Below are positions 44,232 through 52,721 of a stretch of DNA of 64,000 nucleotides, piece by piece. Location: positions 1 through 64,000 of the forward strand of contig NZ_JAATWC010000008.1 in NCBI RefSeq assembly GCF_012979235.1. Reading direction: 5' to 3'. How positions within the stretch are numbered: the stretch's first letter is position 1; each line of letters starts with the position of its first letter. The stretch is from Dissulfurirhabdus thermomarina. GTDB lineage: Bacteria > Desulfobacterota > Dissulfuribacteria > Dissulfuribacterales > Dissulfurirhabdaceae. Both the position numbers and the translations under genes were made by a program. The notes beneath the pieces were generated by a model. It was not told where the DNA came from. It worked only from the letters and a program-made list of their open reading frames with translations, and made no database searches.

Positions 44232-45200
44232 TTATTCGATGACCCGCCGCACGGTATAGATGCGCCGGCCGGAGGACTCGTAGTAGGTCCGGACCACCAG
44301 CTCGGCCAGGAGCCCGATGCCCGCCAGCACGAGGCCGGTGATGACGAGCAGCGCCCCCAGCAGCAGCAGGGGCCGGTGCCCGATGTCCTGGCCCAGCCAG
44401 AGTTTCACCCAGGTGAGGTAGCCCTCCACCAGGACCCCGGCCGCGAAGAGGAGACCGCCGCTCAGGCCGAAGAACTGGAGGGGCCGCGTGGCGAACTTCT
44501 GGAAGAAGAGCATGAGGAGGAGGTCCAGGAGCACCCGGTAGGTCCGGCCGATCCCGTACTTGCTCGTCCCCATGCGGCGGGGATGGTGGGTGACCTCCAC
44601 CTCGGCCACCCGGGCGCCGTAGAGGTGGGCGAGCACCGGGATGAAGCGGTGGAGTTCCCCGTAGAGGACGAGGTTCTTCGCCACGTCGCGGGTGTAGGCC
44701 TTGAGGGAGCAGCCGTAGTCGTGGAGGCGGACCCCGGTGGACCAGCCGATGAGACGGTTGGCGAGCACCGAGGGGAGGCGCCGGGAGAGGAAGGGGTCCT
44801 TCCGGTCGCGGCGCCAGCCGCTGACCATGTCGTAGCCCTCCTCGAGCTTGGCCACCAGCCGGGGGATGTCGGCGGGGTCGTTCTGGAGGTCGCCGTCCAT
44901 GGAGACCACCACGTCGCCTCGGGCATGGTCGAAGCCGGCGGTCATGGCCGCGCTCTGGCCGAAGTTGCGGCGGAAGACCACCACCCGGAGCTCCGGGAAC
45001 CGTTCCTTGAGCCCGGCGTAGAGCTCCTGGCTGCCGTCGGTGCTCCCGTCGTCCACGAAGACGATCTCGAAGGACCGGCCCAGGGGCCGGAGGTGCGCCA
45101 CCAGGCGCTCCGCCAGGGGGGCGAGGTTGGGGGCCTCGTTGTAGACCGGTACCACCACGGAGATCTCGGGGCGGGGTGGGACGGAGGGTTCGGTGTGCAT
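44232..45200 (-). CDS. GT2-family polyprenyl-phosphate glycosyltransferase (ArnC/RgtE-like)
   Basis: The 322-residue protein has a GT-A domain: VVVPVYNEAPNLAPL (residues about 15-29), VFVDDGSTDGSQEL, the DGDLQNDPADIP metal-binding DxD region, and HDYGCSLKAYTR near the catalytic centre. Two C-terminal membrane helices (about 230-260 and 270-300) follow. This is the layout of ArnC, DPM1-like and RgtE enzymes that load a sugar onto undecaprenyl or dodecaprenyl phosphate on the cytoplasmic face. Its role would be to make the carrier for the GT39. GGAG precedes the ATG at 45200. Confidence 0.88.
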   Translation of the reverse strand: MHTEPSVPPRPEISVVVPVYNEAPNLAPLAERLVAHLRPLGRSFEIVFVDDGSTDGSQELYAGLKERFPELRVVVFRRNFGQSAAMTAGFDHARGDVVVSMDGDLQNDPADIPRLVAKLEEGYDMVSGWRRDRKDPFLSRRLPSVLANRLIGWSTGVRLHDYGCSLKAYTRDVAKNLVLYGELHRFIPVLAHLYGARVAEVEVTHHPRRMGTSKYGIGRTYRVLLDLLLMLFFQKFATRPLQFFGLSGGLLFAAGVLVEGYLTWVKLWLGQDIGHRPLLLLGALLVITGLVLAGIGLLAELVVRTYYESSGRRIYTVRRVIE

Positions 45201-45314
45201 GGAAGGCTCCAGGAGGCGGGGTGAAAACACCCCCGCCGGCCCCGTTTCTATACCCGCGGGGGCGCAGCGGCGCAAGGTCGGGGCCGTCGTGTCGCCGGTG
45301 GCCCGAACCGGGCC

Positions 45315-45950
45315 CTAGACGCCCTGCCTGTCTCCCCAGAGCAGCTTGTGGAGCTGGAGCTGGAAGCGGACCGGCAGGCGGTCCGCAAGGATCCACTCGG
45401 CCAGATCGGCCGGTGCCAGCCGGCCCCAGGCCGGGGAGAAGAGGACCTCCACCCCCGGCGGCAGGCGCCAGCCCCCAAGCTCCGCCACGGCCCAGTCGTA
45501 GTCCGCCCGGCCGGTCAGCACGAACTTCACCTGGTCGCCGGCCCGGAGCCGGGCGAGGTTCTCCGGGCGCCAGGCGCCGGCCACGCCGCTGCCGGGGGTC
45601 TTGCGGTCCACGATGCAGGTGACGCCGGGCGGGACGGGGTCGAGGGGGAGGCTCCCGTTGGTCTCGAGCAGGACCTCGGCCCCCGCCGCGAGGAGCCGCC
45701 CGAGCAGTTCCGGGGTCTCGGGCTGGAGGAGGGGCTCGCCGCCTGTCACCTCCACCAGGGGCACGCCGCTTTCGCGCCAGCGCCCCACCAGGCCGCCCGG
45801 GGGGATCGTCTCCCCGCCCTCCCAGGCGTAGGCCGTGTCGCAGTAGGTGCACCGGAGGTTGCACCCCGCCATCCGGATGAAGAAACACGGCCGGCCGGCG
45901 GCGGTCCCCTCCCCCTGGAGGCTCGTGAAGGTCTCGGCGACGCGGGGCAC
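45315..45950 (-). CDS. queE: 7-carboxy-7-deazaguanine synthase QueE
   Basis: The 211-residue radical SAM enzyme has CNLRCTYC (Cys30, Cys34, Cys37), the CxxxCxxC cluster site. TFTSLQGEGTAAGRPCFFIR is the typical start and VTGGEPLLQPE is the SAM-binding strand. It converts carboxytetrahydropterin to carboxydeazaguanine on the way to queuosine. It starts eight bases after the queD stop on the minus strand, so the two are an operon. The last part is somewhat divergent but of normal length. No queC is visible in the window. Confidence 0.93.
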   Translation of the reverse strand: MPRVAETFTSLQGEGTAAGRPCFFIRMAGCNLRCTYCDTAYAWEGGETIPPGGLVGRWRESGVPLVEVTGGEPLLQPETPELLGRLLAAGAEVLLETNGSLPLDPVPPGVTCIVDRKTPGSGVAGAWRPENLARLRAGDQVKFVLTGRADYDWAVAELGGWRLPPGVEVLFSPAWGRLAPADLAEWILADRLPVRFQLQLHKLLWGDRQGV

Positions 45951-45958
45951 GGCGGCCC

Positions 45959-46357
45959 TCAGCCGGCGGCCCCGCCGCTCGAGGGGTCCTCGATGTAGGT
46001 GACCCCCGTCTTCGGGGTCTCGCAGACCGTGACCCGGGCGACCCGGACCCCGGGGTGGGCGGCGATCTCCTCGCCGAGGCGCCGGTGGATGTAGGCCGCC
46101 AGGTGCTCCGAGGAGGGGTTGCGGTCCTGGAAGGCCGGGTGGTCGTTGATGTTGGTGTGGTCCAGTTCCTCCAGGACGGTGCCGAGGGCGGCCTTGAGGT
46201 CGCGGAAGTCGATGCCCACGCCGATCTCGTTCAGGCCCTCGGCGCGGACCACGGCCTCCACCTCCCAGTTATGGCCGTGGAGGTGCTCGCAGTCGCCCGG
46301 GTAGTCCCGGAGGTAGTGGGCGGCGGAGAAGTGGGTGCGGCAGAAGATCTCGTACAT
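45959..46357 (-). CDS. queD: 6-carboxytetrahydropterin synthase QueD
   Basis: The 132-residue enzyme has the zinc ligands His14, His27 and His29 (in FSAAHY and HLHGHNW), the catalytic Cys23 and a LDHTNIND segment with the second catalytic residues. It makes carboxytetrahydropterin from dihydroneopterin triphosphate, the first dedicated step of queuosine synthesis. The start ATG is at 46357; a longer frame upstream is possible but adds only an Arg-rich leader. Repeat copy C starts 17 bases upstream of this gene. Confidence 0.93.
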   Translation of the reverse strand: MYEIFCRTHFSAAHYLRDYPGDCEHLHGHNWEVEAVVRAEGLNEIGVGIDFRDLKAALGTVLEELDHTNINDHPAFQDRNPSSEHLAAYIHRRLGEEIAAHPGVRVARVTVCETPKTGVTYIEDPSSGGAAG

Positions 46358-46374
46358 GGCGTCGCTCCTTCCTC

Positions 46375-46527
46375 GACGGCGTCGCAAAAATACGCCAACT
46401 GCGGCGTTGCTTCGGATGCTCTCGTCGCGGCGGGCTTAAGTGCGCCGCGTTCCTCGATATCCTCGCGCCTTGCATTCGGCGATCTTTGCTCGGCGGTCCA
46501 CTCGGAGGCCTTTCGGCGGGGCCGTCT
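46375..46527 (+). repeat. Dispersed repeat, copy C
   Basis: Landmarks are GACGGCGTCGCAAAA, GCGGCGTTGCTTCGGATG, a decayed version of the central palindrome (GGCGGGCTTAAGTGCGCC), TTCCTCGATATCCTCGCGCC and TTCGGCG. It is in plus orientation, like copy A and opposite to copy B. The sequence from 46528 to 46704 holds no supported gene. The element occupies the gap upstream of queD, before which the yggS gene ends. Confidence 0.75.
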
Positions 46528-46704
46528 TCCTCTCTGGCCTCGTGGCGCACATGATACCCCATCCGGGAGCACCGCGGGATTCGGAAGGGGCTCCGGGCGC
46601 CTCGAGGGCCCGTGCGGAGGTGGTCCTCCGGGGCCCGCGCCCGCACGGATGCAGTCCCGGTGCCTCGGCCGGGACGCGGGGCCGCGCTCGCCTGCGGGAC
46701 GCCG

Positions 46705-47409
46705 TCACGCCTCGGGGCGTTTCGGCCGGGGGCCGAAGAGGGCGGTCCCCACCCGGACCAGGGTGGCGCCTTCCTCCACGGCCACCTCGAAGTCGTGGGA
46801 CATGCCCATGGAGAGCTCCCGGAACCCGGGCGGGGCCCCGGCCCGGACGGCCTCGTCCCGGAGCCGGCGGAGACGCCGGAAGTAGGGACGGACCTCTTCC
46901 GGGTCCTCCCGCCAGGGCGGCAGGCACATGAGCCCCTCCACCGAGAGGTTCGGCAGGCGGAAGACCGCCTCCAGGAAGGTGGGCAGCTCGTCGGCGGCAA
47001 CGCCGCCCTTGGTGGGCTCGCCCGCGAGGTCCACCTGCACCAGGACGGCGAGGCGGCGCCCGGCCTCCCCGGCCAGGCGGTCCAGGGTGCGGGCGAGCTT
47101 GAGCCCGTCGAGGCTCTCGATGCAGTCGAAGAGCTCCACCGCCGCCCGGGCCTTGTTCCGCTGGAGGCGGCCGATGAAGTGCCAGGTGGTCTCCGGGCGG
47201 AGGTCCTGGAGATCGGCCAGCTTGGCCCGGGCCTCCTGGAGGTAGTTCTCCCCGAAGAGCCGCTGCCCCGCCGCCGCGGCCGCGCGGACCCGGTCGGCGG
47301 GGACGGTCTTGGTGACCGCCAGCAGCCGGGTGCCGCCGGGGGCGCGGCCCGCCCGGGCCTCGGCCCGGGCGATGCGGCGGCGGATCTCGTCGAGCGCGCG
47401 CGCGATCAT
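46705..47409 (-). CDS. yggS: YggS/PLPBP family pyridoxal-phosphate homeostasis protein
   Basis: The 234-residue protein has the alanine-racemase-like barrel of the family. LLAVTKTVPADRV carries the PLP-binding Lys, FGENYLQEARAKL follows, and WHFIGRLQRNK, VDLAGEPTKGGV, LSMGMSHDFEVAVEEGAT and VRVGTALFG are typical. It controls PLP levels rather than acting as a racemase. It is the last gene in an operon tatD-maf-yggS. The ATG overlaps the Maf stop (ATGA). Confidence 0.93.
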   Translation of the reverse strand: MIARALDEIRRRIARAEARAGRAPGGTRLLAVTKTVPADRVRAAAAAGQRLFGENYLQEARAKLADLQDLRPETTWHFIGRLQRNKARAAVELFDCIESLDGLKLARTLDRLAGEAGRRLAVLVQVDLAGEPTKGGVAADELPTFLEAVFRLPNLSVEGLMCLPPWREDPEEVRPYFRRLRRLRDEAVRAGAPPGFRELSMGMSHDFEVAVEEGATLVRVGTALFGPRPKRPEA

Positions 47410-48056
47410 GCCGGGCCCCGGCCGCCGGCCGCCGGCCCCGGGGAGGCGGGGCGTATGGCCTCCAGTTCCACGAGGGCGGCGGCCAGTTCCTTGAGGGGCA
47501 GGCCGATCACGTTGGAAGGGGAGCCCTCGATCCGTTCCACCAGGAAGGCCCCGGCCCCCTGGATGGCATAGCTGCCCGCCTTGTCCAGGGGCTCGCCGCC
47601 GGCGGCGTAGGCGGCCAGCGCCTCCTGCCCGGGGTGGGCCAGCCGCACCCGGGTCTCCACGGCAAACTCCCGGACGGCGCCGCCGGCCCCGGCCAGGCAG
47701 CAGGCCGTGATCACCACGTGGGTGCGCCCGGCCAGCCGGGTGAGGGTGGCCATGGCGTCGGCGGCGTCCCGGGGCTTTCCCAGCACGCGGTCCCCGAGGA
47801 CCACGATGGTGTCCGCGCCGATGACCAGGGCGCCGGGGCGGGGCGCCGCCACGTCGAGGGCCTTGGCCCGGGCCAGGCGCAGGGCGTAGGCGTCGGGCCG
47901 CTCCCCGGCCATCGGCGGGGGTTCCGGGGCCTGGCTCGGCACCACCTCGAAGTCGAGGCCGAGGGAGGCCAAGAGCTCCCGCCGCCTCGGGGAGGCCGAG
48001 GCCAGGATCAGGGGTGTGGCAGCCCGAAAAGGGCCCGGGCGTTGGCGCTGGTGCAC
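47406..48056 (-). CDS. maf: Maf-type nucleoside triphosphate pyrophosphatase
   Basis: The enzyme shows LILASASPRRRELLASLG at its start, GADTIVVLGDRVLGKPRD (the second motif) and DKAGSYAIQGAGAFLVERIEG near the end, all family-specific. Maf proteins remove unusual or damaged nucleotides from the pool and affect septation. The start is uncertain. The conserved core begins near a CTG at 48011 that overlaps the TatD stop as CTGA; no ATG or TTG lies nearby. The first standard codon is a GTG at 48056 with GAGGTGG before it, giving a 216-residue product with about 15 extra residues. I gave the longer form. Confidence 0.88.
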   Translation of the reverse strand: MHQRQRPGPFRAATPLILASASPRRRELLASLGLDFEVVPSQAPEPPPMAGERPDAYALRLARAKALDVAAPRPGALVIGADTIVVLGDRVLGKPRDAADAMATLTRLAGRTHVVITACCLAGAGGAVREFAVETRVRLAHPGQEALAAYAAGGEPLDKAGSYAIQGAGAFLVERIEGSPSNVIGLPLKELAAALVELEAIRPASPGPAAGGRGPA

Positions 48057-48799
48057 GCGGCCACCTCTTCGAAGGTCATGCCCTTCAACTCGCCCACGCG
48101 GCGGGCCACGTGGACGACGAAGGCGGGCTCGTTGGGCCGGCCGCGATGGGGCACGGGTGCGAGGTAGGGGGCATCCGTCTCCACCAGCAGCCGGTCCGGG
48201 GGGACGGCCCGGACCGCCTCCCGCACCGCCTCGGCCCCGGGGAAGGTGACGATCCCGGTGAAGGAGACGTGGAGGCCCAGCTCCACGAGCCGTTCCGCCG
48301 TCTCCGGGGCCCCGGTGAAGCAGTGGACCACGCCCCGGAGGCCCGGGCCCGCCGTCTCCGCGAGGATGGCGCAGAGGGCCTCGTCCGCCGCCCGGGCGTG
48401 GAGGATCACGGGGAGCCCCGCCTCCAGGGCCAGGGCCAGCTGGCGGCGCAGGGCCGAGGCCTGAAGCTCCGCCGGCGCCCGGTTCCGGTAGAAATCGAGG
48501 CCGATCTCGCCCACGGCCACGACCTTTTCCTCCCGGCAGAGCGCGGCGAGGCGTTCCATGGCGGCCTCGTCGAGCCGGGCGGCGTCGTGGGGGTGGACGC
48601 CCACGGCGGCGTAAACGCCGGGGTGGCGGCGGGCGAGGTCCAGGGCCGCCCGGGAGCTGTCCGGGTCGGTGCCCACGGCCACGACCTGGCGGACCCCCGC
48701 CCGGGCGGCCCGGTCGAGCACCTCGTCCACCGCCTCCCGAAGGGGCGGCATGTCGAGGTGGGCGTGGGTGTCCACGAGGTCCGCGGCGTCCGTTTCCAT
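48008..48799 (-). CDS. tatD: TatD family metal-dependent hydrolase
   Basis: The 263-residue enzyme has DTHAHLDMP (metal ligands near residue 10), VGVHPHDA, GEIGLDFYRNRAP, HARAADE, HCFTGAPETAERLVELG and a VETDAPYLAPVPHRG end. These are the TatD blocks in the right order. Members act as metal-dependent 3'-5' DNA exonucleases or deaminase-like hydrolases. Start is the ATG at 48799. It overlaps the downstream maf gene by 49 bases if the GTG start of maf is used, or by four if the CTG is used. Confidence 0.93.
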   Translation of the reverse strand: METDAADLVDTHAHLDMPPLREAVDEVLDRAARAGVRQVVAVGTDPDSSRAALDLARRHPGVYAAVGVHPHDAARLDEAAMERLAALCREEKVVAVGEIGLDFYRNRAPAELQASALRRQLALALEAGLPVILHARAADEALCAILAETAGPGLRGVVHCFTGAPETAERLVELGLHVSFTGIVTFPGAEAVREAVRAVPPDRLLVETDAPYLAPVPHRGRPNEPAFVVHVARRVGELKGMTFEEVAACTSANARALFGLPHP

Positions 48800-48867
48800 G
48801 CCGGGTTTTTAACAGAGGGAACGGGGGCGGGCAAGGCGCCGTCGCGCCCCGCCGCCGGCCGGTTTTC

Positions 48868-48896
48868 TTGACCTTGCAGTGGCCCCGTGATAGGAA
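48868..48896 (+). promoter_or_regulatory. Sigma70-like promoter before corA
   Basis: TTGACC (48868-48873) and TAGGAA (48891-48896) are 17 bases apart, leaving a leader of about 90 bases before the GTG at 48995. The 195-base gap between tatD and corA holds no gene. Confidence 0.4.
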
Positions 48897-48994
48897 TAGG
48901 TGACTTTTTCCGATGGAGCCGGGAGCCGTAAGGTGGACAGCGATCCTTACCCGAGTTTGACCCACGTCGTCCCGCCAGCGGGGTATCACGAGCC

Positions 48995-49930
48995 GTGCTT
49001 ACTATCTTCCGTCCAAACGGCAATGGCATGGAACGGAGCCCGGAGTTCGGGCCCGGCTGCTGGGTCAACCTCGTGGCTCCCACCCCGGAGGAACTGGCCC
49101 GGGTGCAGGAGGACCTCGGTATTCTTCCCGAGTTCCTGAGGTATCCCCTCGACGAGGAGGAGACCTCCCGGGTGGAGCGGGAGGAAGACCAGCTCCTCAT
49201 CATCGTCAAGATCCCCGATCCCCGGCACGAGGACGACTACGTCCGCTACGAGACCATCCCCCTCGGCATCGTCCTCACCGATGACGCCATGGTCACGGTG
49301 TGCCTCAAGGAGACCCAGCTCATCGAGGGGCTCACCCAGACGCCGCGCCTGCGGCCGCCCATGCTGTCCAACAAGACCCGGTTCATCTTCCAGGTCTTTC
49401 TCCGGATCGCCTACGAGTATCTCCGCCACCTCCGCTTCATCGACCGGCTGACCAACGAGTACGAGGAGCAGCTCCACCGCTCGGTCCGCAACAAGGAGCT
49501 CATCAAGCTCCTCAACCTCGAAAAGAGCCTGGTCTACTTCAACACGAGCCTCCGGGCCAACGACCTCGTCATGGCGCGGCTCCAGAGCGGGCGCTACATC
49601 ACCATCGGCGAGGAGGACGAGGACATCCTCGAGGACGCCCTCACCGAGAACCAGCAGGCCATCGAGATGGCCAAGATCTACAGCGACATCCTCTCCGGCA
49701 TGATGGACGCCTACGCCTCGGTGATCTCCAACAACCTGAACATCGTGATGAAATTCCTCACCTCGGTGACCATCGTCCTCATGCTGCCGAACCTCGTGGC
49801 CAGCATCTACGGCATGAACGTGCAGCTGCCCTTCCAGCATTCCCCCCACGCCTTCGCCATGACCATGGGGTTCTCCTTCGTGCTCTCGGGCATCGTGGTC
49901 TACGTCTTCATCAAGAAGAAGATGTTCTGA
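48995..49930 (+). CDS. corA: CorA family divalent-cation transporter
   Basis: The 311-residue protein has a large cytoplasmic funnel (about residues 1-245) with acidic helices such as GEEDEDILEDALTENQQ, then two C-terminal helices. The channel signature SIYGMNVQLPF lies between them (GMN motif near residue 273). The tail is IKKKMF, like the basic sphincter of CorA. It likely imports magnesium or cobalt as a pentamer in the inner membrane. It uses a GTG start. A DUF89-like gene starts eight bases after its stop. Confidence 0.92.
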   Translation: MLTIFRPNGNGMERSPEFGPGCWVNLVAPTPEELARVQEDLGILPEFLRYPLDEEETSRVEREEDQLLIIVKIPDPRHEDDYVRYETIPLGIVLTDDAMVTVCLKETQLIEGLTQTPRLRPPMLSNKTRFIFQVFLRIAYEYLRHLRFIDRLTNEYEEQLHRSVRNKELIKLLNLEKSLVYFNTSLRANDLVMARLQSGRYITIGEEDEDILEDALTENQQAIEMAKIYSDILSGMMDAYASVISNNLNIVMKFLTSVTIVLMLPNLVASIYGMNVQLPFQHSPHAFAMTMGFSFVLSGIVVYVFIKKKMF

Positions 49931-49938
49931 GGCCGGCG

Positions 49939-51690
49939 GTGGAAGATCGGACGCCCGTCGCCGAGCCCGGCCGCGACCCGGAACGCGACGCCTGGATCGC
50001 CAACTTCTACACCGAGAACCACCTGGCCTACGAGGTCTTCCCGGACGAGGTGGCCTCCCCGGAGCAGCTCCGGTTCATCGTCTACATGGGCGACGAACTC
50101 CACTACTACCCCTGCGCCGACGAGGTCTTCGAGGCCATCATCGAGCGCCGCGCCGACGAGCGCCTCCCCCTGGCCTACCTGGAGGTCTGGCAGCGGTTGG
50201 AGCCCCTAGTCCGATCCGTGGTGGAGGACGACTACCGCCGCCGGTTCCTCCTGAGCCTCCTCCGGACCAAGTTCCGGCACGAGACGGCCTCCCTGGTGAT
50301 CCTCCCCGGCCGCCTCGAGAAGCGGCTCCTCCAGATCTTCACCCGCATCAGCGAGATCGACCGTCCCCTGGCCGCCGAGAAGGAGCGGCGCAACCGGCGG
50401 GTCCGCCGCCTCCTCGACTCCGAGGCCTTTCGCCGGGCGCTGAACGACCCGGAGGGGCTCGACGCCGGGGCCGGGGAGGGGCTCTCGGACCTCGAGCGGC
50501 GGATCCTGCTCCTCCAGGTCCGGCGCCTCTTGGCCCTCGCGGGCCGTCCCGAGATCTGGACCCTGGATACGCCCCCGTCCGAGGCGGATCTTCGCGCCTG
50601 GATGGCCGCTCCCCTCGAGGGCGAGGGCTGGGGATGGCTCTGCGCGCGGCTCGACGAGTGGCGGCGGCCGGGGCCGCGCCGCTACCTCCTCTGGATGGGG
50701 AGCTCGGCCGGGGAGGTCCTCCTGGACCTCGAGGTCATCCGGCTCCTGATCCGGATGGGGGTGAAGGTCATCCTCGCGGTGAAGCAGGCCTTCTACTACG
50801 AGGCGGTGACCCTGGCCGACGTCCTGGAGGATCCCTACCTGGAGGAGGCCCTGCGGGACGCCGAGGTGGTCACCGACCCCCGGATCTCCAAGAAGGCCCT
50901 GCTGGAGAAGCTCAAGAGCGACAAGATGCTCTTCGTGATCTCGGACGGCACCCAGGAGCGCTTCAACCCGCTGCTCACCTCCGTCACCTTCGCCCGGGCC
51001 TTCAAGGAGGTGGACGCCGTGGTGAACCGGGACGGGGGGGACGCGGCCTGCCTCCTTCGGTCCCGGTTCCGCTTCACCCGGGACATCCTGAACGTCTTCG
51101 GCGCCGGCCCCGGGCGGGTCCGGCTCGAGGTCAAGCCCCGCCACCCCGCCGCGGTCCGGTTCTCGGAGGCGGACCTCGCCGCCAAGGCCCAGGCCCTCAT
51201 CGACCAGCTGGCCGTCCAGAAGCGCCGCGGAAAGAGCATCATGTTCTACAGCGCCATCGTGGGGAGCATCCCCAACCAGCTCGCCACGGCCAAGCGCGTC
51301 CTCGGGGTCTTCGTCCGCCATCTCCGGGAGCGGCAGGAAGGGGTGGTGGTCATCAACCCCGCCGAGCACTTCGAGCCCGGCATGGACGGCGACGACCTCA
51401 TGTACATGTGGGAGATCGTCCAGCGGAGCGGTCTCATCGACATCTGGCGTTTTCAGACGGTGGAGGATATAGAAAAGGCCTTCGAGCTCATGGGCGAGAA
51501 GGTGCCCCCGGAGTGGGTGGGCAAGGACGCCACCTACAGCACGGGGTGCACGATCGAGATGCGCATCGCCCTCGAGGTCCAGAAGCACCACCCGGAGATG
51601 CAGATCATCGGTCCGCCGTGGGAGAAGTTCCTCCGGCGGACGGAGTACGGGGTGGGCAAGTACTACGACCGGGCCCTGGCCGGGGCCTAG
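49939..51690 (+). CDS. Large DUF89/ARMT1-like protein
   Basis: The 583-residue protein is weakly similar to the DUF89/ARMT1 metal-dependent phosphatase fold. Evidence is MGSSAGEVLLDLEVIRLLIR (equivalent to DNAGE...D), VKVILAVKQAFYYEAVTLAD (equivalent to VK..P..ND.t), LFVISDGTQERFNPL and a DGGDAACLLRSRF segment. The N-terminal 230 residues and the C-terminal 150 (EWVGKDATYSTGCTIEMRI) are outside the classic domain. I recall similar proteins annotated as ARMT1-like in Desulfobacterota, but cannot verify it. The GTG start follows corA by eight bases and phoH follows after 18, so it is in a possible operon. Function is unknown. Confidence 0.5.
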   Translation: MEDRTPVAEPGRDPERDAWIANFYTENHLAYEVFPDEVASPEQLRFIVYMGDELHYYPCADEVFEAIIERRADERLPLAYLEVWQRLEPLVRSVVEDDYRRRFLLSLLRTKFRHETASLVILPGRLEKRLLQIFTRISEIDRPLAAEKERRNRRVRRLLDSEAFRRALNDPEGLDAGAGEGLSDLERRILLLQVRRLLALAGRPEIWTLDTPPSEADLRAWMAAPLEGEGWGWLCARLDEWRRPGPRRYLLWMGSSAGEVLLDLEVIRLLIRMGVKVILAVKQAFYYEAVTLADVLEDPYLEEALRDAEVVTDPRISKKALLEKLKSDKMLFVISDGTQERFNPLLTSVTFARAFKEVDAVVNRDGGDAACLLRSRFRFTRDILNVFGAGPGRVRLEVKPRHPAAVRFSEADLAAKAQALIDQLAVQKRRGKSIMFYSAIVGSIPNQLATAKRVLGVFVRHLRERQEGVVVINPAEHFEPGMDGDDLMYMWEIVQRSGLIDIWRFQTVEDIEKAFELMGEKVPPEWVGKDATYSTGCTIEMRIALEVQKHHPEMQIIGPPWEKFLRRTEYGVGKYYDRALAGA

Positions 51691-51708
51691 GCGGAGGCGG
51701 GGCGTCGC

Positions 51709-52713
51709 ATGGCGGAGAAGGTCCGGACCTTCGAGGACAACCAGCTGGCGCGGGCCCTCTATGGGGAGCAGGGTCGAAATCTCCACGCGCTGGAGGAGGC
51801 GCTCGGCGTCGAGTGCCACGTGCGGGGCAACCAGGTCACCCTCGCCGGCGACGCGGCCGGGGTGGAGCTGGCGGACCGGGCCGTGGCCCAGCTCTACGGC
51901 CTCCTCCGGGAGGGCTACCCCCTCTTCGAGGGCGACGTGGAGTTCGCCGCACAGATCCTGAGCGCCGATCCCGGGGCCGACCTCCGCGAGATCTTCCTCG
52001 ACAAGATCTTCATCAGCTCCGGCCGCCGGGTGGTGACGCCCAAGAGCCTCGCCCAGAAGGCCTACGTCGACGCCATCCGCCGCCACGACATCGTCTTCGG
52101 CATCGGCCCGGCCGGCACCGGCAAGACCTATCTCGCCATGGCCATGGCCGTGGCGGCCCTGGTGAGGGAGGAGGCGGCCCGGATCGTCCTGGCCCGGCCC
52201 GCCGTGGAGGCCGGGGAACGGCTGGGCTTTTTGCCGGGGGATCTCGCGGAGAAGGTCAACCCCTACCTCCGGCCCCTCTACGACGCCCTCTACGACATGC
52301 TGCCCCTGGACCGGGCCTCGCGCCTCCTGGACCGGGGGGTGATCGAGGTGGCCCCCCTGGCCTTCATGCGGGGTCGGACCCTGAACGAGGCCTTCGTGAT
52401 CTTGGACGAGGCCCAGAACACCACCTCGGAGCAGATGAAGATGTTTCTCACCCGCCTCGGCTACGGGTCCAAGGCGGTCATCACGGGGGACGTCACCCAG
52501 ATCGACCTCCCGGAGAAGCAGGCCTCCGGGCTGGTCGAGGCCGAGGCGATCCTGCGCGGCGTCCCGGGCATCGCCTTCATCCACTTCACCCACCTGGACG
52601 TGGTCCGGCACCGGCTGGTGCGGCGGATCATCCAGGCCTACGAAGACCACGAGGCCCGGAGGGGCGGCGGGCGGCCTCCCGGCGAGGGCGCCCCGGTTCC
52701 CGGGGCCGGCTGA
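51709..52713 (+). CDS. phoH: PhoH family ATPase (YbeZ)
   Basis: The 334-residue protein has a small N-terminal KH-like part, then the PhoH ATPase. Walker A is [15 protein letters not shown] (about residues 132-146), Walker B is [20 protein letters not shown], and [11 protein letters not shown] is the third motif. It is the ribosome-associated YbeZ type that works with YbeY, which follows it here. The ATG has GGCGGAGGCGG upstream. Eight bases separate its stop from the ybeY start. Confidence 0.92.
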   Translation: MAEKVRTFEDNQLARALYGEQGRNLHALEEALGVECHVRGNQVTLAGDAAGVELADRAVAQLYGLLREGYPLFEGDVEFAAQILSADPGADLREIFLDKIFISSGRRVVTPKSLAQKAYVDAIRRHDIVFGIGPAGTGKTYLAMAMAVAALVREEAARIVLARPAVEAGERLGFLPGDLAEKVNPYLRPLYDALYDMLPLDRASRLLDRGVIEVAPLAFMRGRTLNEAFVILDEAQNTTSEQMKMFLTRLGYGSKAVITGDVTQIDLPEKQASGLVEAEAILRGVPGIAFIHFTHLDVVRHRLVRRIIQAYEDHEARRGGGRPPGEGAPVPGAG

Positions 52714-52721
52714 GGCGTGCC

